DNA from: Sphingomonas daechungensis
GTDB lineage: Bacteria; Pseudomonadota; Alphaproteobacteria; Sphingomonadales; Sphingomonadaceae
DNA length: 64,000 bases
Assembly: GCF_014489495.1 (NCBI RefSeq)
Contig: NZ_CP060780.1
Span: forward strand, 682,001 to 746,000
Reading direction: 5' to 3'
In this document: positions 45,531 to 54,807 of the stretch, piece by piece
Numbering within the stretch: position 1 is the first letter of the stretch
How the letters are laid out: the number at the start of each line of letters is the position of its first letter
The notes under the pieces: model-generated
The model's input: only the letters and a program-made list of their open reading frames with translations
The model's database searches: none
Told to the model about the DNA's origin: nothing
Program-made: the position numbers and the translations under genes

Positions 45531-46328
45531 ATGAACACCAAGACAATCCGTTTTGCGGCGGTCGCGGCTTTGATGACGACGAGCGCGGTGCCGGTTCTGG
45601 CGCAAGTGCAGCAGCCAATGCCGCAAGCCCAACCCGTCGCGACGCAGGCCTCGGTCATCAACCTCGACAATCGTATCGTCGCGCTCGAACGCCAGATCGC
45701 CGATCTACTGCGCGCGGAAGAGGAGAACGGCCGGCGGATCAGTGAACTGGAAGCGACGCTGAAGTCGGAACGCGAAGCCAGCGCCAGCCGGATCGCCGCA
45801 CTGGAATCCCGACTGGCGGCCGGGTTGCCGTCCGTGGCGAGCACGGAGCCAGCGGCCGAGAAGCCGAAGCCGGCTCCTGTCAGCAGCTCGCCTGGTCCGA
45901 AGCCGTCTCAAACGGCAACGTCCTCCGAGGATGCGACTGACCCCGCCGAGGAAGCCTATGATGCCGGCTACCAGCTATGGAAGGCGGGCAAGTATGACGA
46001 GGCTATCGGAGCGCTTCGCGCCTTCAGCTCGGCCTACCCAAACCATCGCCGGACGAGCTGGGCGAACAATCTCGCCGGACGGGCCATGCTGGACAAGGGC
46101 GAGCCACGCGCCGCGGCCGAGGCCCTGCTGGCCAACTATCGCAGGAACCCGAAAGGCGAGCGCGCCGCTGACAGCCTCTATTACCTCGGGCAATCGCTGA
46201 TGAAGCTCAACCAGCCGAGCCAGGCCTGCAAGGCCTATGCGGAACTGGAGGCGGTGTACGGTGACGGCGTCCGGGCGGACCTGAAGAAACTGCTTCCTCC
46301 CGCGAAGGCGGAAGCGAAGTGCTCGTGA
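45531..46328 (+). CDS. cpoB: Tol-Pal system protein CpoB (YbgF)
   Basis: A 265-residue periplasmic protein: signal peptide (cleavage after VLAQ, residue 25), an N-terminal coiled coil (residues 44-100, DNRIVALERQIADLLRAEEE) that trimerises, a Pro-rich linker and C-terminal TPR repeats (about 140-262, EEAYDAGYQLWKAGKYDEAI, ADSLYYLGQSLMKL). CpoB coordinates peptidoglycan synthesis with outer-membrane constriction. A good GGGAGGG site precedes the ATG. It is followed by tilS 19 bases on. Confidence 0.85.
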   Translation: MNTKTIRFAAVAALMTTSAVPVLAQVQQPMPQAQPVATQASVINLDNRIVALERQIADLLRAEEENGRRISELEATLKSEREASASRIAALESRLAAGLPSVASTEPAAEKPKPAPVSSSPGPKPSQTATSSEDATDPAEEAYDAGYQLWKAGKYDEAIGALRAFSSAYPNHRRTSWANNLAGRAMLDKGEPRAAAEALLANYRRNPKGERAADSLYYLGQSLMKLNQPSQACKAYAELEAVYGDGVRADLKKLLPPAKAEAKCS

Positions 46329-46347
46329 ATTCGCCAGGGGACCACAT

Positions 46348-47322
46348 ATGGCTCCCGCCGCGTTCATCGATCGATTTCGATCCGACCTTGATCGGCTGAT
46401 TGAACCCGGGACCCGCGTCGGCATCGCCGTTTCGGGCGGGCCGGATAGCATGGCGCTCCTGCTGCTCGCTGCTGCCGCAAGGCCCGGCGAAATCTTGGCG
46501 GCGACGGTGGATCACGGCCTGAGAACGGAAAGCCGTGCCGAAGCGGAAATCGTTGCGGCCGAATGCGCCCGGCTTGGAATTCCGCACGCGATTTTGCCGA
46601 TCGCCTGGGAGCGCCCGCCGACTAGCGCGGTGCAGGAAAGCGCTCGCAAAGCCCGTTACGCCGCTCTTGCGAGCTGGATGCGAGGCCGGGGCGTCCCGGT
46701 CCTGATGACCGCGCACCATCTGGACGATCAGGCCGAAACGCTGCTGATGCGCTTCAACAGGGGTTCGGGAGTGAAGGGTCTCGCGGGAATGCGAGCGCGA
46801 AGTCCGCTCACTGGAGCGGCTGATCTGAAGCTCGTCCGCCCATTGCTCGAATGGCGCCGCTGCGAGCTCGAAGATGTTTGCGCAGAAGCCGGGGTGAAAC
46901 CCGCAGCCGATCCCAGCAACGACGATGAGCGGTATGAAAGAGTGCGCATCCGTAAGGCCATCTCGGACTCTTCATGGCTCGATCCTGAGTCACTCGCCCG
47001 GAGCGCTTCGCACCTCGGCTTCGCAGACGAAGCGATCACTTGGGCGACAGACCGTGAATGGGAGGAGAAGGTTACAGTTGGCGACGATCGCGTCAGCTAC
47101 ACGCCGTCCGGCGCGCCAGCAGAAATCGTTCGCCGCGTGTTGTCACGGGCGATTGCCACGCTTGGCACCGAGGGCTGCCCGAACGACCTTCGGAGCCGCG
47201 AAATCCAACACGTAATCGACACGCTGCGCTCAAGTGGGACTGCGACACTACGAGGCGTTCGGTGCAGCGGTGGACCTACATGGATCTTTACGCCCGCGAA
47301 GCCTCGATGCCCTCCCAGCTAG
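46348..47322 (+). CDS. tilS: tRNA(Ile)-lysidine synthetase
   Basis: A 324-residue enzyme that adds lysine to C34 of tRNA-Ile(CAU), essential for reading AUA codons. The PP-loop is SGGPDS (residues 29-34), and LMTAHHLDDQAETLLMR and a DPSNDDERYERVRIR segment are the other conserved TilS blocks. The C-terminus (TATLRGVRCSGGPTW) looks complete. It normally precedes ftsH, but here a histidine kinase, regulator and PilZ gene lie between. Confidence 0.9.
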   Translation: MAPAAFIDRFRSDLDRLIEPGTRVGIAVSGGPDSMALLLLAAAARPGEILAATVDHGLRTESRAEAEIVAAECARLGIPHAILPIAWERPPTSAVQESARKARYAALASWMRGRGVPVLMTAHHLDDQAETLLMRFNRGSGVKGLAGMRARSPLTGAADLKLVRPLLEWRRCELEDVCAEAGVKPAADPSNDDERYERVRIRKAISDSSWLDPESLARSASHLGFADEAITWATDREWEEKVTVGDDRVSYTPSGAPAEIVRRVLSRAIATLGTEGCPNDLRSREIQHVIDTLRSSGTATLRGVRCSGGPTWIFTPAKPRCPPS

Positions 47323-47363
47323 TCTGAGCAAAGCTCCAATTTCCTGATGTGCTGAAAGGCAGA

Positions 47364-47420
47364 TGTGGGGCCTGTCGATGGCTGCATCGTCGAACGACGT
47401 CACCGTCGGCAGGCCCCACA
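47364..47420 (+). other. Strong 18-bp hairpin between tilS and the histidine kinase gene
   Basis: tgtggggcctg (47364-47374) pairs perfectly with caggccccaca (47410-47420). The next seven bases on each side also pair if two G-U pairs are allowed, and the 21-base loop contains cgtcgaacgacg, a small stem of its own. No T run follows, so a simple terminator is unlikely. It could be a regulatory RNA structure or a processing site for the downstream kinase mRNA. A short open frame covers it but has no protein-like features. Confidence 0.55.
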
Positions 47421-47538
47421 CCTTAGCCGCGCCTCCCCGAACGGCTGACGGCTATTACCGAAGGAAGGGTTTGACCCCCGCCGCGCAGGATACTCCCGGC
47501 CGCAGCCAACCTAGCTATCAAAAGTTAGGCGCGACCGT

Positions 47539-49236
47539 GTGTCCCGATTTGACGACCGATGCCATGGACCACTGTGCGCCGTGTATCATGTGCGATATCA
47601 CCGCCGAGTGAGACGGGGGCTCAGACTACCATCCGGACGCGTGATCGCGATCGGCCGCTACATGCTGGCGGCGCTGCTCGTCTTTTATCTTTGGATCGAC
47701 ACCAGCCCCGCTCTCGATCCGGCGTCGATGACCTTCGCCGTGCTCGGCGCCTACTCGATCTTCGCGCTCATCGTCATGGTGGTTACCTGGGATGACTGGT
47801 GGCTTGAGGCGCGACTGGCCGGGCCAGCGCACGCGGTCGACATCATCGCCTTCGCTCTTCTCGTCTATTCGACGCAGGGCTTTGACAGTCCTTACTTCAC
47901 GCTCTTCATTTTCATTGTCGGCGCATCCGCGATCCGCTGGGGGTTGAGAGCCACCTCACTCACGTCCGTCCTGCTGATCGGGCTCTTCTACATGGTCGGA
48001 ATGCTGGTGTTCCGATCGACAGGGCCGGCCCATTTCGAAGACTTCGTCGATCGCACCGGGCACCTGATCATCCTGTCGATGATCCTCATTTGGTTCGGCG
48101 TGAATCAGTGGCGATCTGGCCTTTATTCGCGCTCAGAACCCATTTCGTCTGAATCCGCGCTGGATGAATCGCCTCTCGAGACCAGCCTGCGGGCGGCAAT
48201 GGAGGGCCTGAATGCCTCATCGGGCGTGCTGATCTGGCGGGCGCACGGCCGCAAAGCCGCGAACGCCTTTGTCGCCCGCAACGGGGGGATGACGGTAGTG
48301 CGGACGAATGCCGATGCACTGATGGGCTTTGGAGCCGGCCCGTTCCTCTACAACAATCCCAAGAACCGGGCGCTGGCGCGTGACGACCGCCGGAACCTGT
48401 GTCCCTTCAAGGCAGACGAGTTAATCAACGGGAAGGCCGCTGCCGAACTCGGCTTGGAGGAGGGCATCGCCATCCCGTTCCGCACCGGTGGCGGCGAAGG
48501 CGAAGTCTTCCTCGAAGGCATGCCAAACCTGTCCACGGATCATATCGACCTCGGCCGGCAGATCGCTCTGGACGTGGTCGGCCAGATCGAACGTCACGCT
48601 CTCATCATCGCGGTGGAGGAAAGTGCCGAGGCGCGATCCCGGCTTGGACTTGCGCGCGACCTTCACGACAGCGTCGTCCAGTTCCTCGCCGGCGCGGCGT
48701 TCCGGCTAGAGGCGCTGAAGCGCGACCTCGCGTCCGGCCGCGACCTTGAGCCCGAGCTCAACTATCTCAAGCAGCTGATGCTGCACGAGCAGGGCGAGCT
48801 TCGCTCCTTCATCGCAGCGTTGCGAAGCGCTCCCCAGATCGGACTCGACGAGCTTGCCAAGGACCTTCGGAGCCTGGCCGAGCGCCTCGCGGAACAGTGG
48901 AACGTGCTGTGTGAGTTCTCGGCTCAGACCACAGACATGATGGTGCCCAGCCGTCTCCACCTCGATGCGCAGCACCTCGTGCGGGAAGCCGTCGCCAACG
49001 CCGTCCGTCACGCCGGCGCCAAGAGCGTGACGATCCGGCTCCAGTCCGACACCGACCAGCTCAAGCTCGATTTCATTAACGATGGCTCGCGTTATCCCAA
49101 GACCCAGCTGACAGGCGGGATGCCACGGTCGCTCAGCGAGCGAGTCAAGTTGGCTGGCGGAGCGCTCGAGCTGACGCGAGGGATGGGAGTCACACGAATC
49201 TCGGTCTCGCTACCGATCTCGGGAAGAATTCACTGA
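47539..49236 (+). CDS. Membrane sensor histidine kinase, HisKA_3 type
   Basis: A kinase of up to 565 residues. The N-terminal half has about six transmembrane helices (YMLAALLVFYLWI to LIILSMILIWFGV). A GAF-like region follows (about 210-345), then HisKA_3 with RDLHDSVVQFLAGAAFRLEA (His376) and a HATPase domain with N-box EAVANAVRHAG. The usual GxGL G-box is missing: GGMPRSLSERVKLAGG stands in its place, so ATP lid geometry may differ. Several starts are possible (GTG at 47539 or 47590); the extra N-terminal residues look unlike a protein. Its TGA overlaps the regulator's ATG. Confidence 0.8.
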   Translation: MSRFDDRCHGPLCAVYHVRYHRRVRRGLRLPSGRVIAIGRYMLAALLVFYLWIDTSPALDPASMTFAVLGAYSIFALIVMVVTWDDWWLEARLAGPAHAVDIIAFALLVYSTQGFDSPYFTLFIFIVGASAIRWGLRATSLTSVLLIGLFYMVGMLVFRSTGPAHFEDFVDRTGHLIILSMILIWFGVNQWRSGLYSRSEPISSESALDESPLETSLRAAMEGLNASSGVLIWRAHGRKAANAFVARNGGMTVVRTNADALMGFGAGPFLYNNPKNRALARDDRRNLCPFKADELINGKAAAELGLEEGIAIPFRTGGGEGEVFLEGMPNLSTDHIDLGRQIALDVVGQIERHALIIAVEESAEARSRLGLARDLHDSVVQFLAGAAFRLEALKRDLASGRDLEPELNYLKQLMLHEQGELRSFIAALRSAPQIGLDELAKDLRSLAERLAEQWNVLCEFSAQTTDMMVPSRLHLDAQHLVREAVANAVRHAGAKSVTIRLQSDTDQLKLDFINDGSRYPKTQLTGGMPRSLSERVKLAGGALELTRGMGVTRISVSLPISGRIH

Positions 49237-49877
49237 TGCGCATCCTGCTCGCCGACGATCACCCGATGATCAGCACGGCCATCGAAGCCCTGCTCCGCAA
49301 CTCGCCTTTTGAAATCGCCGGAATGGCATCGACGGGTGAGCAGGCATTGCAAAAGCTCGATGAGCTCAACCCGGACATCCTTCTGCTCGACCTGCAAATG
49401 CCGGGGGGGACCGGCATGGACGTCTTGCGCCGCCTCAAGATGAACGGCAGCAAAGTCCGCGTCGTCCTGCTAACGGCCGCGATTGATGACGCTTCGCTGC
49501 TGGAAGCCAAGTCGCTACGGGTTCAGGGCATGGTCCTGAAAAACTCGGACCCTGCATTCCTTCTCGAATGCCTCGACCACGTCAGCAAGGGACGCCGATG
49601 GTTTGATCCAGAGTTATCCGGCCGCGCCAAGGAGCTGGCCGACACGCTCGGTGATCGTGAGGGACCGGCTCTCTCGCCCCGTGAGCGTCAATTGATCAAT
49701 CTCGTCCGCAAGGGTCTCCGCAACCGCGAGATCGCCGAGCAGCTTGGCGTGACCGAAGGGACGATAAAGGTCTATCTCCATGCAGTGTTCGAGAAGCTAG
49801 GCGTCACCAGCCGAACTGAGCTTGCGATCCGCGCGGACGAGTTCCTCGCAGGGAGTTTCCTGACCGATCGGCGCTGA
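49236..49877 (+). CDS. NarL/FixJ-family response regulator
   Basis: A 213-residue regulator paired with the kinase upstream (start and stop overlap by one base). Receiver: ADDHP (residues 6-10), phosphoacceptor Asp52 in LLLDLQMP, Thr in LLTAAID, Lys in VLKNSD. LuxR-type HTH at about 145-205 (LSPRERQLINLVRKGLRNRE, GVTEGTIKVYLHAVFEKLGV). Gene targets are unknown. It is likely that phosphorylation by the kinase controls genes linked to the membrane or to FtsH. Confidence 0.88.
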   Translation: MRILLADDHPMISTAIEALLRNSPFEIAGMASTGEQALQKLDELNPDILLLDLQMPGGTGMDVLRRLKMNGSKVRVVLLTAAIDDASLLEAKSLRVQGMVLKNSDPAFLLECLDHVSKGRRWFDPELSGRAKELADTLGDREGPALSPRERQLINLVRKGLRNREIAEQLGVTEGTIKVYLHAVFEKLGVTSRTELAIRADEFLAGSFLTDRR

Positions 49878-49922
49878 CCCACCTGTCCCGCAATGGGACG
49901 AATGCCAGCGACGCCGTTCATA

Positions 49923-49941
49923 TCACTGCAAAAATCAGTGA
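49923..49941. promoter_or_regulatory. Inverted repeat upstream of the PilZ gene
   Basis: tcactg-caaaaat-cagtga: perfect 6-base arms with a 7-base spacer, lying 44 bases before the PilZ start and within 65 bases after the regulator gene. It could be an operator or a short transcription-end hairpin. Confidence 0.4.
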
Positions 49942-49984
49942 CATATGCGTGCAACATAGGAGTTGCACAGGGCTGCTTGCGACG

Positions 49985-50239
49985 ATGGAACTGAAGGATG
50001 TCTCCCGAGAGCTTCGACGCCACGTGAACCTCGACGCGATAGCGCGCCGGGCCGACAATCAGCGCCACGACATCCACCTTACCGACATCTCGCGCGATGG
50101 CTGCCAGTTCCGCTCCGATGTTCCGTTCGAGACCGGTGAGGTCATCACCATTCGACACGAGGTTCTCGGCGATCTCTTGGCCGAAGTTCGCTGGGCCTGC
50201 GCGGGGCGGGTCGGCGCCCTCTTCCTCAGGCGGGACTGA
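49985..50239 (+). CDS. PilZ domain protein
   Basis: An 84-residue protein made almost entirely of a PilZ domain: the arginine-rich start (RRADNQRHDIHLTDISRDGC) contains a RxxxR-like pair and the DISRDGC motif, corresponding to (D/N)xSxxG, with Cys in place of the last small residue. PilZ domains bind cyclic di-GMP, so this may link second-messenger levels to the kinase-regulator pair or to FtsH. The ATG at 49985 is chosen over an upstream one. It lies about 110 bases downstream of the regulator gene and 108 bases upstream of ftsH. Confidence 0.75.
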   Translation: MELKDVSRELRRHVNLDAIARRADNQRHDIHLTDISRDGCQFRSDVPFETGEVITIRHEVLGDLLAEVRWACAGRVGALFLRRD

Positions 50240-50278
50240 ACGCGATCCCGCTGACGGCACCAAACGCCTGTGATATCA

Positions 50279-50306
50279 TTGTCATTAAGGTTCTAGCGCC
50301 TATCTT
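50279..50306 (+). promoter_or_regulatory. Possible ftsH promoter
   Basis: TTGTCA (50279-50284) and TATCTT (50301-50306) are spaced by 16 bases and lie 41 bases before the ftsH ATG. Fits a sigma-70 promoter; sigma-32-type sequences are not evident. Prediction from sequence only. Confidence 0.4.
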
Positions 50307-50347
50307 GCAGTCGCTAACCGGCATTCGCGCCGTCGAGAGAGATTAGA

Positions 50348-52294
50348 ATGAACGAGAAAAAGCCGACGAATCCCTGGGCAAAGAGCCTCCTCATCTGGGT
50401 TGGCATCCTCTTCGGGCTCGTCGTTTTCGTGCAACTGATCGGCGGCGGCTCGAAGGCCGCTACCGGCGAAGCCATTCCTTACTCGGAATTCATCAAGCAG
50501 GTCGACGAGTCCAACGTCCAGGCGGTGACGACCTCGGCCACGACCAGCGGCAACCAGGTCATCACCGGCAAGCTCAATTCCGGTCAGGAATTCCGGACGA
50601 CCGCGCCCAAGGACGCCCAAGTCACCGATCGCTTGATCAAGGCCGGCGTTCAGGTTCAGGCCAAGGAAGCCGAACAATCGAGCATCTGGCAGTACCTGCT
50701 GCTGCAGTCCCTGCCCTTCATGCTAATGATCGGCATCGCCTTCTTCGTGATGCGTCAGATGCAGAAGAACGCCGGCTCCGGAGCGATGGGCTTTGGCAAG
50801 AGCCGCGCCCGCATGCTGACCGAGAAGCAGGGCCGCGTAACGTTCGCCGACGTTGCCGGCATCGATGAAGCCCGCGAGGAGCTTCAGGAGATCGTCGAGT
50901 TCTTGAAAGACCCGGGCCGCTTCGCTCGCCTCGGCGGCAAGATCCCGAAAGGCGCGCTACTGGTCGGCTCGCCCGGCACCGGCAAGACGCTTCTCGCCCG
51001 CGCCATCGCGGGTGAAGCGGGCGTTCCCTTCTTTACCATCTCGGGTTCGGACTTCGTTGAGATGTTCGTCGGCGTTGGCGCCAGCCGCGTCCGCGACATG
51101 TTCGACCAGGCCAAGAAGTCGGCCCCGTGCATCGTCTTTATCGACGAAATCGACGCGGTCGGCCGCCATCGCGGCGCCGGCCTCGGCAACGGCAATGATG
51201 AGCGCGAGCAGACCCTCAACCAGCTGCTGGTCGAGATGGACGGCTTCGAAGCCAACGAAGGCATCATCATCATCGCCGCGACCAACCGGCCGGACGTGCT
51301 CGACCCGGCGCTTCTCCGCCCCGGCCGTTTCGACCGCCAGGTCGTCGTGCCGCGCCCCGACATCGACGGCCGCGAGCAGATCCTTGCCGTTCACATGAAG
51401 AAGGTCCCGCTGGCGCCGGATGTCGACGCGCGCGTCATTGCACGTGGCACGCCGGGCTTCTCGGGCGCCGACCTCGCCAATCTCGTCAACGAGGCTGCAC
51501 TCCTCGCGGCCCGCAAGGGCAAGCGCCTGGTCGCCGCGCTCGAGTTCGAAGAAGCCAAGGACAAGGTCATGATGGGCACCGAGCGCCGCTCGATGGTCAT
51601 GACCGAGGACGAAAAGCGCATGACCGCCTATCATGAGGCCGGCCACGCCATCGTCGCGCTTCATGAGCCGGCTTCGGACCCGATCCACAAGGCGACGATC
51701 ATCCCGCGCGGCCGTGCGCTGGGCATGGTGATGCGCCTGCCGGAACGCGACAACTACAGCTACCACCGCGACAAGATGTACGCGAACCTGTCGGTCGCCA
51801 TGGGCGGCCGCGTCGCCGAGGAACTGATCTTTGGATACGACAAGGTCAGCTCCGGCGCGTCGTCGGACATCAGCTACGCGACGGGCCTCGCCCGCGACAT
51901 GGTCACCCGTTGGGGCATGTCCGACGCGCTCGGCCCGCTGCAGTACGCGGAAGCCGACGAGGAGGTCTTCCTCGGCTATTCGGTCAACCGGCAGAAGAAC
52001 ATGTCGAACGAGACCGCGCAGGCCATCGACAAGGAAATCCGCCGCATCGTCGAGCAGGGGTACGAGCGCGCCAAGACGGTCCTGACCGAGCAGCACGAGC
52101 AGCTTGAGACACTGGCAAAGGCGCTTCTCGAATATGAGACGCTGTCGGGTGACGAGATCAAGATCGTGCTGGACGGCGGAGCCATCGACCGCGGTGGGCC
52201 GAAGGGTCCCGCCATTCCGGCAGCCGGCTCCTCGATTCCGAAGGCGAAGCGCCCACCGAAAGGCATTGGCGGACCGGCGACCGCCGGCGCTTGA
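50348..52294 (+). CDS. ftsH: ATP-dependent zinc metalloprotease FtsH
   Basis: A 648-residue, unbroken gene. Two N-terminal transmembrane helices ([20 protein letters not shown] and [19 protein letters not shown]), then the AAA+ ATPase with Walker A GSPGTGKT (207-214), Walker B IVFIDEID, the SRH and RPGRFDRQ, and the protease domain with HEAGH (zinc His429, Glu430, His433). FtsH degrades unassembled membrane proteins and short-lived regulators such as LpxC and sigma-32 and is usually essential. The tail ([12 protein letters not shown]) is basic and flexible. Confidence 0.95.
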   Translation: MNEKKPTNPWAKSLLIWVGILFGLVVFVQLIGGGSKAATGEAIPYSEFIKQVDESNVQAVTTSATTSGNQVITGKLNSGQEFRTTAPKDAQVTDRLIKAGVQVQAKEAEQSSIWQYLLLQSLPFMLMIGIAFFVMRQMQKNAGSGAMGFGKSRARMLTEKQGRVTFADVAGIDEAREELQEIVEFLKDPGRFARLGGKIPKGALLVGSPGTGKTLLARAIAGEAGVPFFTISGSDFVEMFVGVGASRVRDMFDQAKKSAPCIVFIDEIDAVGRHRGAGLGNGNDEREQTLNQLLVEMDGFEANEGIIIIAATNRPDVLDPALLRPGRFDRQVVVPRPDIDGREQILAVHMKKVPLAPDVDARVIARGTPGFSGADLANLVNEAALLAARKGKRLVAALEFEEAKDKVMMGTERRSMVMTEDEKRMTAYHEAGHAIVALHEPASDPIHKATIIPRGRALGMVMRLPERDNYSYHRDKMYANLSVAMGGRVAEELIFGYDKVSSGASSDISYATGLARDMVTRWGMSDALGPLQYAEADEEVFLGYSVNRQKNMSNETAQAIDKEIRRIVEQGYERAKTVLTEQHEQLETLAKALLEYETLSGDEIKIVLDGGAIDRGGPKGPAIPAAGSSIPKAKRPPKGIGGPATAGA

Positions 52295-52668
52295 GCCTTC
52301 GCCGCTTCCTCGCGGCAGCCATCATCCTCGTCAGCGCCTCACCGGCGCTGGCGACGGATGTCGAAAGCTTTCTCGTCAGGGTTCACAAGGTCCAGCGATT
52401 GGGCCCGTTCGCGTTCTTCTCGCCGGAATTTTATCGGCTCAAGCACCTGGTCGAGGCTGACGGGGAAGAGCTCAAGACGGAATATGCCGAGTTGAAAGCG
52501 GCGGGGCGGCCGACGGCCTTTTGCCCGCCCGTAGCGGACAAGCCGCGTGTCAGCCCCAACGAATATCTCGCCGCTCTGAAGGCCGTCCCGGCAGAGAGAC
52601 GCCGTGTCACGACGACCAAGGACGTGCTGAGGACCGTGCTCGAGCGAAAATATCCCTGCGGCCGCTAA
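52291..52668 (+). CDS. Secreted protein of unknown function
   Basis: A 125-residue protein with a signal peptide ([21 protein letters not shown], cleavage after residue 21) and a charged helical mature part containing [20 protein letters not shown]. The start is a TTG overlapping the ftsH stop by four bases; no later ATG precedes the signal peptide. I do not recognise the protein. A pair of Cys (FCPPVADK ... KYPCGR) may form a disulphide. Convergent with the DUF3667 gene by four bases. Confidence 0.65.
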   Translation: MSLRRFLAAAIILVSASPALATDVESFLVRVHKVQRLGPFAFFSPEFYRLKHLVEADGEELKTEYAELKAAGRPTAFCPPVADKPRVSPNEYLAALKAVPAERRRVTTTKDVLRTVLERKYPCGR

Positions 52669-53702
52669 TCGAACAGGCCGAGCGCGAAGAGCGCGAGAAA
52701 AAACAGGGTGAGCGCAACGATTGAGAACGTGACCAACAAGATCGTGCGGACCAGCGCGCTCCTGCCGGACAGACCGTAAGTACCTTTGAGCTGGCGATAA
52801 ATGTGGAACGGCGGGACCAGCATTGCGAAGCCGGCGACCTGCGGCAGTCCCGCCAGCCCGATCAGCATCGCGGTCACCACCAGCAAGGTCATGAAGCTCA
52901 GCGAATAGGTCACGAACACGGTGTGATCGTAGAGGCGGAAGCGGCGGCTGAACGGGAATAACAGCCACAGGAATGGCACGGACAGCGGAATCAGCATCCA
53001 GCTGAATTTGTAGGCATTCGTCTTGAGCTTGTAGAACATGAGATCGGGATTCTTGACCGCCTTCTCCAGCGGTTTGCTCAGCCAGTCCGGTGCATCGATG
53101 CGCGTCTTTGCTATCCGCCCGATCTCGCCCTGCTGGACGCCCCGCATGACCGCCAGGTCTTGCTGCAGATCGGCAATCTTCGCGTCGTACGGAGCAGTCG
53201 GCCGATTGGCGCGTACGGCAGCGTCGCGCTGTCGCTGAAGGTCGGCGATCTGCCGCTCGTTCGACGAGATGCTCTTCTGCAGTTCTGCCGGTGCATCCGG
53301 GCTGATCCTTGGCGACAAGTCACCGCTGAAGCTCGCAACGGCAAACATCAGGAAAACCGAGAACAGGAATAGCGCCATGGGCGAGACGAACTTGGCGCGC
53401 TCGCCGTCGATGTAGCGCCGCGTGAGCTCGCCAGGGCGCCAGGCGAGCATCGGCAGCGTGTGCCAGACCTTGCCCTCGAAATGGAGCACACCGTGAAGCA
53501 GGTCGTGCCAGAAGGCGTGCAAGGTGCGGTGCACATGCGACTTCTGCCCGCAGGCATGGCAATACTCGCCGACCAGCTGCGCGCCGCAGTTCAGGCAATT
53601 CTTCTCATGCGTGTGGCCGCTACTCGCGCCGGAGCGCGGCTCAACCGCGCCTCCAAGTACTGCGCCGGTCGCAGCATCGCCGATGGCTTCCAGATCCGAC
53701 AT
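52665..53702 (-). CDS. DUF3667 family membrane protein
   Basis: A 345-residue protein with a zinc-ribbon-like start (KNCLNCGAQLVGEYCHACGQ) followed by the DUF3667 segment HVHRTLHAFWHDLLHGVLHF and W(H)TLPMLAWRPGELTRRYIDG, a transmembrane helix (PMALFLFSVFLMFAVASF), a coiled coil (SNERQIADLQRQRDAAV) and a C-terminal group of helices (about 230-345). Function unknown; common in sphingomonads and other Proteobacteria. Divergent from nadD with a 58-base space. Confidence 0.8.
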   Translation of the reverse strand: MSDLEAIGDAATGAVLGGAVEPRSGASSGHTHEKNCLNCGAQLVGEYCHACGQKSHVHRTLHAFWHDLLHGVLHFEGKVWHTLPMLAWRPGELTRRYIDGERAKFVSPMALFLFSVFLMFAVASFSGDLSPRISPDAPAELQKSISSNERQIADLQRQRDAAVRANRPTAPYDAKIADLQQDLAVMRGVQQGEIGRIAKTRIDAPDWLSKPLEKAVKNPDLMFYKLKTNAYKFSWMLIPLSVPFLWLLFPFSRRFRLYDHTVFVTYSLSFMTLLVVTAMLIGLAGLPQVAGFAMLVPPFHIYRQLKGTYGLSGRSALVRTILLVTFSIVALTLFFLALFALGLFD

Positions 53703-53760
53703 GCAACGTTCCCCTCCCCAACATTATGCGCGCTTCGGCGCTCATGCTAGCTGCCGTTCA

Positions 53761-54377
53761 ATGAAGCGGATTGGACTTCTCGGCGGCTCGTTCAATCCGG
53801 CGCACGTCGGTCATCGACGTATCAGCCTGGCGGCCATGGACGCGCTCGGGCTGGATGAGGTCTGGTGGCTGGTGTCCCCGGGAAACCCGCTCAAGGCCGG
53901 CCGCAAGGACATGGCGTCCTTCGAAGACCGCTTCGCGTCGGCCAGGGACATGGCCCGGCGATCGCGCATCAAGGTCAGCGATTTCGAGCGGCGCGCGGGC
54001 ACGCGTTTTACGATCGACACGGTTCGGAAGCTCCGAAGGACCTTTCCCAGCACCCAGTTTATCTGGCTGATGGGCGGCGACACTGTGGCCGAATTTCATC
54101 AGTGGAAGCACTGGCGCAAGCTCGCGGAATCGCTGCCGATTGCGGTGATTCGCCGCCCGGTTATGATCGTCAGGTCCACGCGGCTCGCGCGATGGGCTGG
54201 CTGAGACGGTTTGTCCGACCTTCCAGCCAGGCACGGAACTGGACGGATTGGAGTGCACCGGCGATTATTTTCCTTCGCCTGACGCCCGACCCAACCTCCG
54301 CTACCGGCCTCCGCGCGCACGATCCCAACTGGCATGAACGGTATCCGGACCCCACGGGGGTTCCAAACGTTTCGTAA
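53761..54377 (+). CDS. nadD: Nicotinate-nucleotide adenylyltransferase (one frameshift)
   Basis: A 205-residue nucleotidyltransferase of NAD synthesis, transferring AMP from ATP to nicotinate mononucleotide. Signature GGSFNPAHVGHRRIS (residues 8-22), RLAFDRF-like and IWLMGGDTVAEFHQWKHW; the C-terminus has PTSATGLRAH, the ISSTxIR-like helix. A lost G in the gg run at 54159-54160 breaks the frame after IAVIRRP; with it the sequence runs GYDRQVHAARAMGWLRR. It is essential and its order (nadD, then rsfS, then rlmH) is typical. Confidence 0.9.
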
Positions 54378-54401
54378 TGCCAACTTTGATCAGGAGAGCA
54401 C

Positions 54402-54799
54402 TTGCCCGACAGTCCCACTGAGACCGCTACCGGCCGTCCCGAACTCGACGTCGAAGACCTCCACGCCCTCGTCCTCAAATCGCTGGATGACGATCAGGCC
54501 GTCGAGGTCGTGACCATCCCGCTCGCTGGAAAATCGAACATTGCCGATCACATGGTGATCGCGTCGGGCCGCTCGACCCGGCAGGTTGCATCGATGGCGC
54601 ATAAGCTTGCGGACCGGATCAAGGAGCAATTCGGGAGGATTGCGCGGATTGAGGGACTGCCCACCGCGGACTGGGTTCTGATCGACGCGGACGATGTGAT
54701 CGTGCATCTTTTCCGCCCGAGGTTAGAAGTTTTTACAATTTAGAACGTATGTGGGCTTTCGGCGATGATGCCGAAAGGAGTACAGCTGCTCACGGGTAG
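54402..54799 (+). CDS. rsfS: Ribosome silencing factor (one frameshift)
   Basis: A 132-residue RsfS/Iojap protein that binds ribosomal protein L14 and blocks subunit joining when nutrients are low. Characteristic segments are VEVVTIPLAGKSNIADHMV, IASGRSTRQVASMAHKLADR and DWVLIDADDVIVHLFRPE. A lost C in the ccc run at 54716-54718 hides the typical end VRSFYNLERMWAF; the true stop is at 54797-54799. The start is a TTG at 54402 behind an AGGAG site. A beta-lactamase-fold gene starts 8 bases later. Confidence 0.9.
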
Positions 54800-54807
54800 A
54801 GGGCTTT

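Noticed and set aside
47363-47611. 82-codon plus-strand frame over the hairpin before the histidine kinase
   Set aside because: It starts within the hairpin, has no binding site and overlaps the kinase 5' end; the RNA structure explains the region better.
50957-52096. 379-codon open frame antisense to ftsH
   Set aside because: High GC content leaves long antisense frames open opposite strong genes. The plus strand encodes all FtsH motifs, and the antisense product is His/Arg/Asp-rich without any domain.
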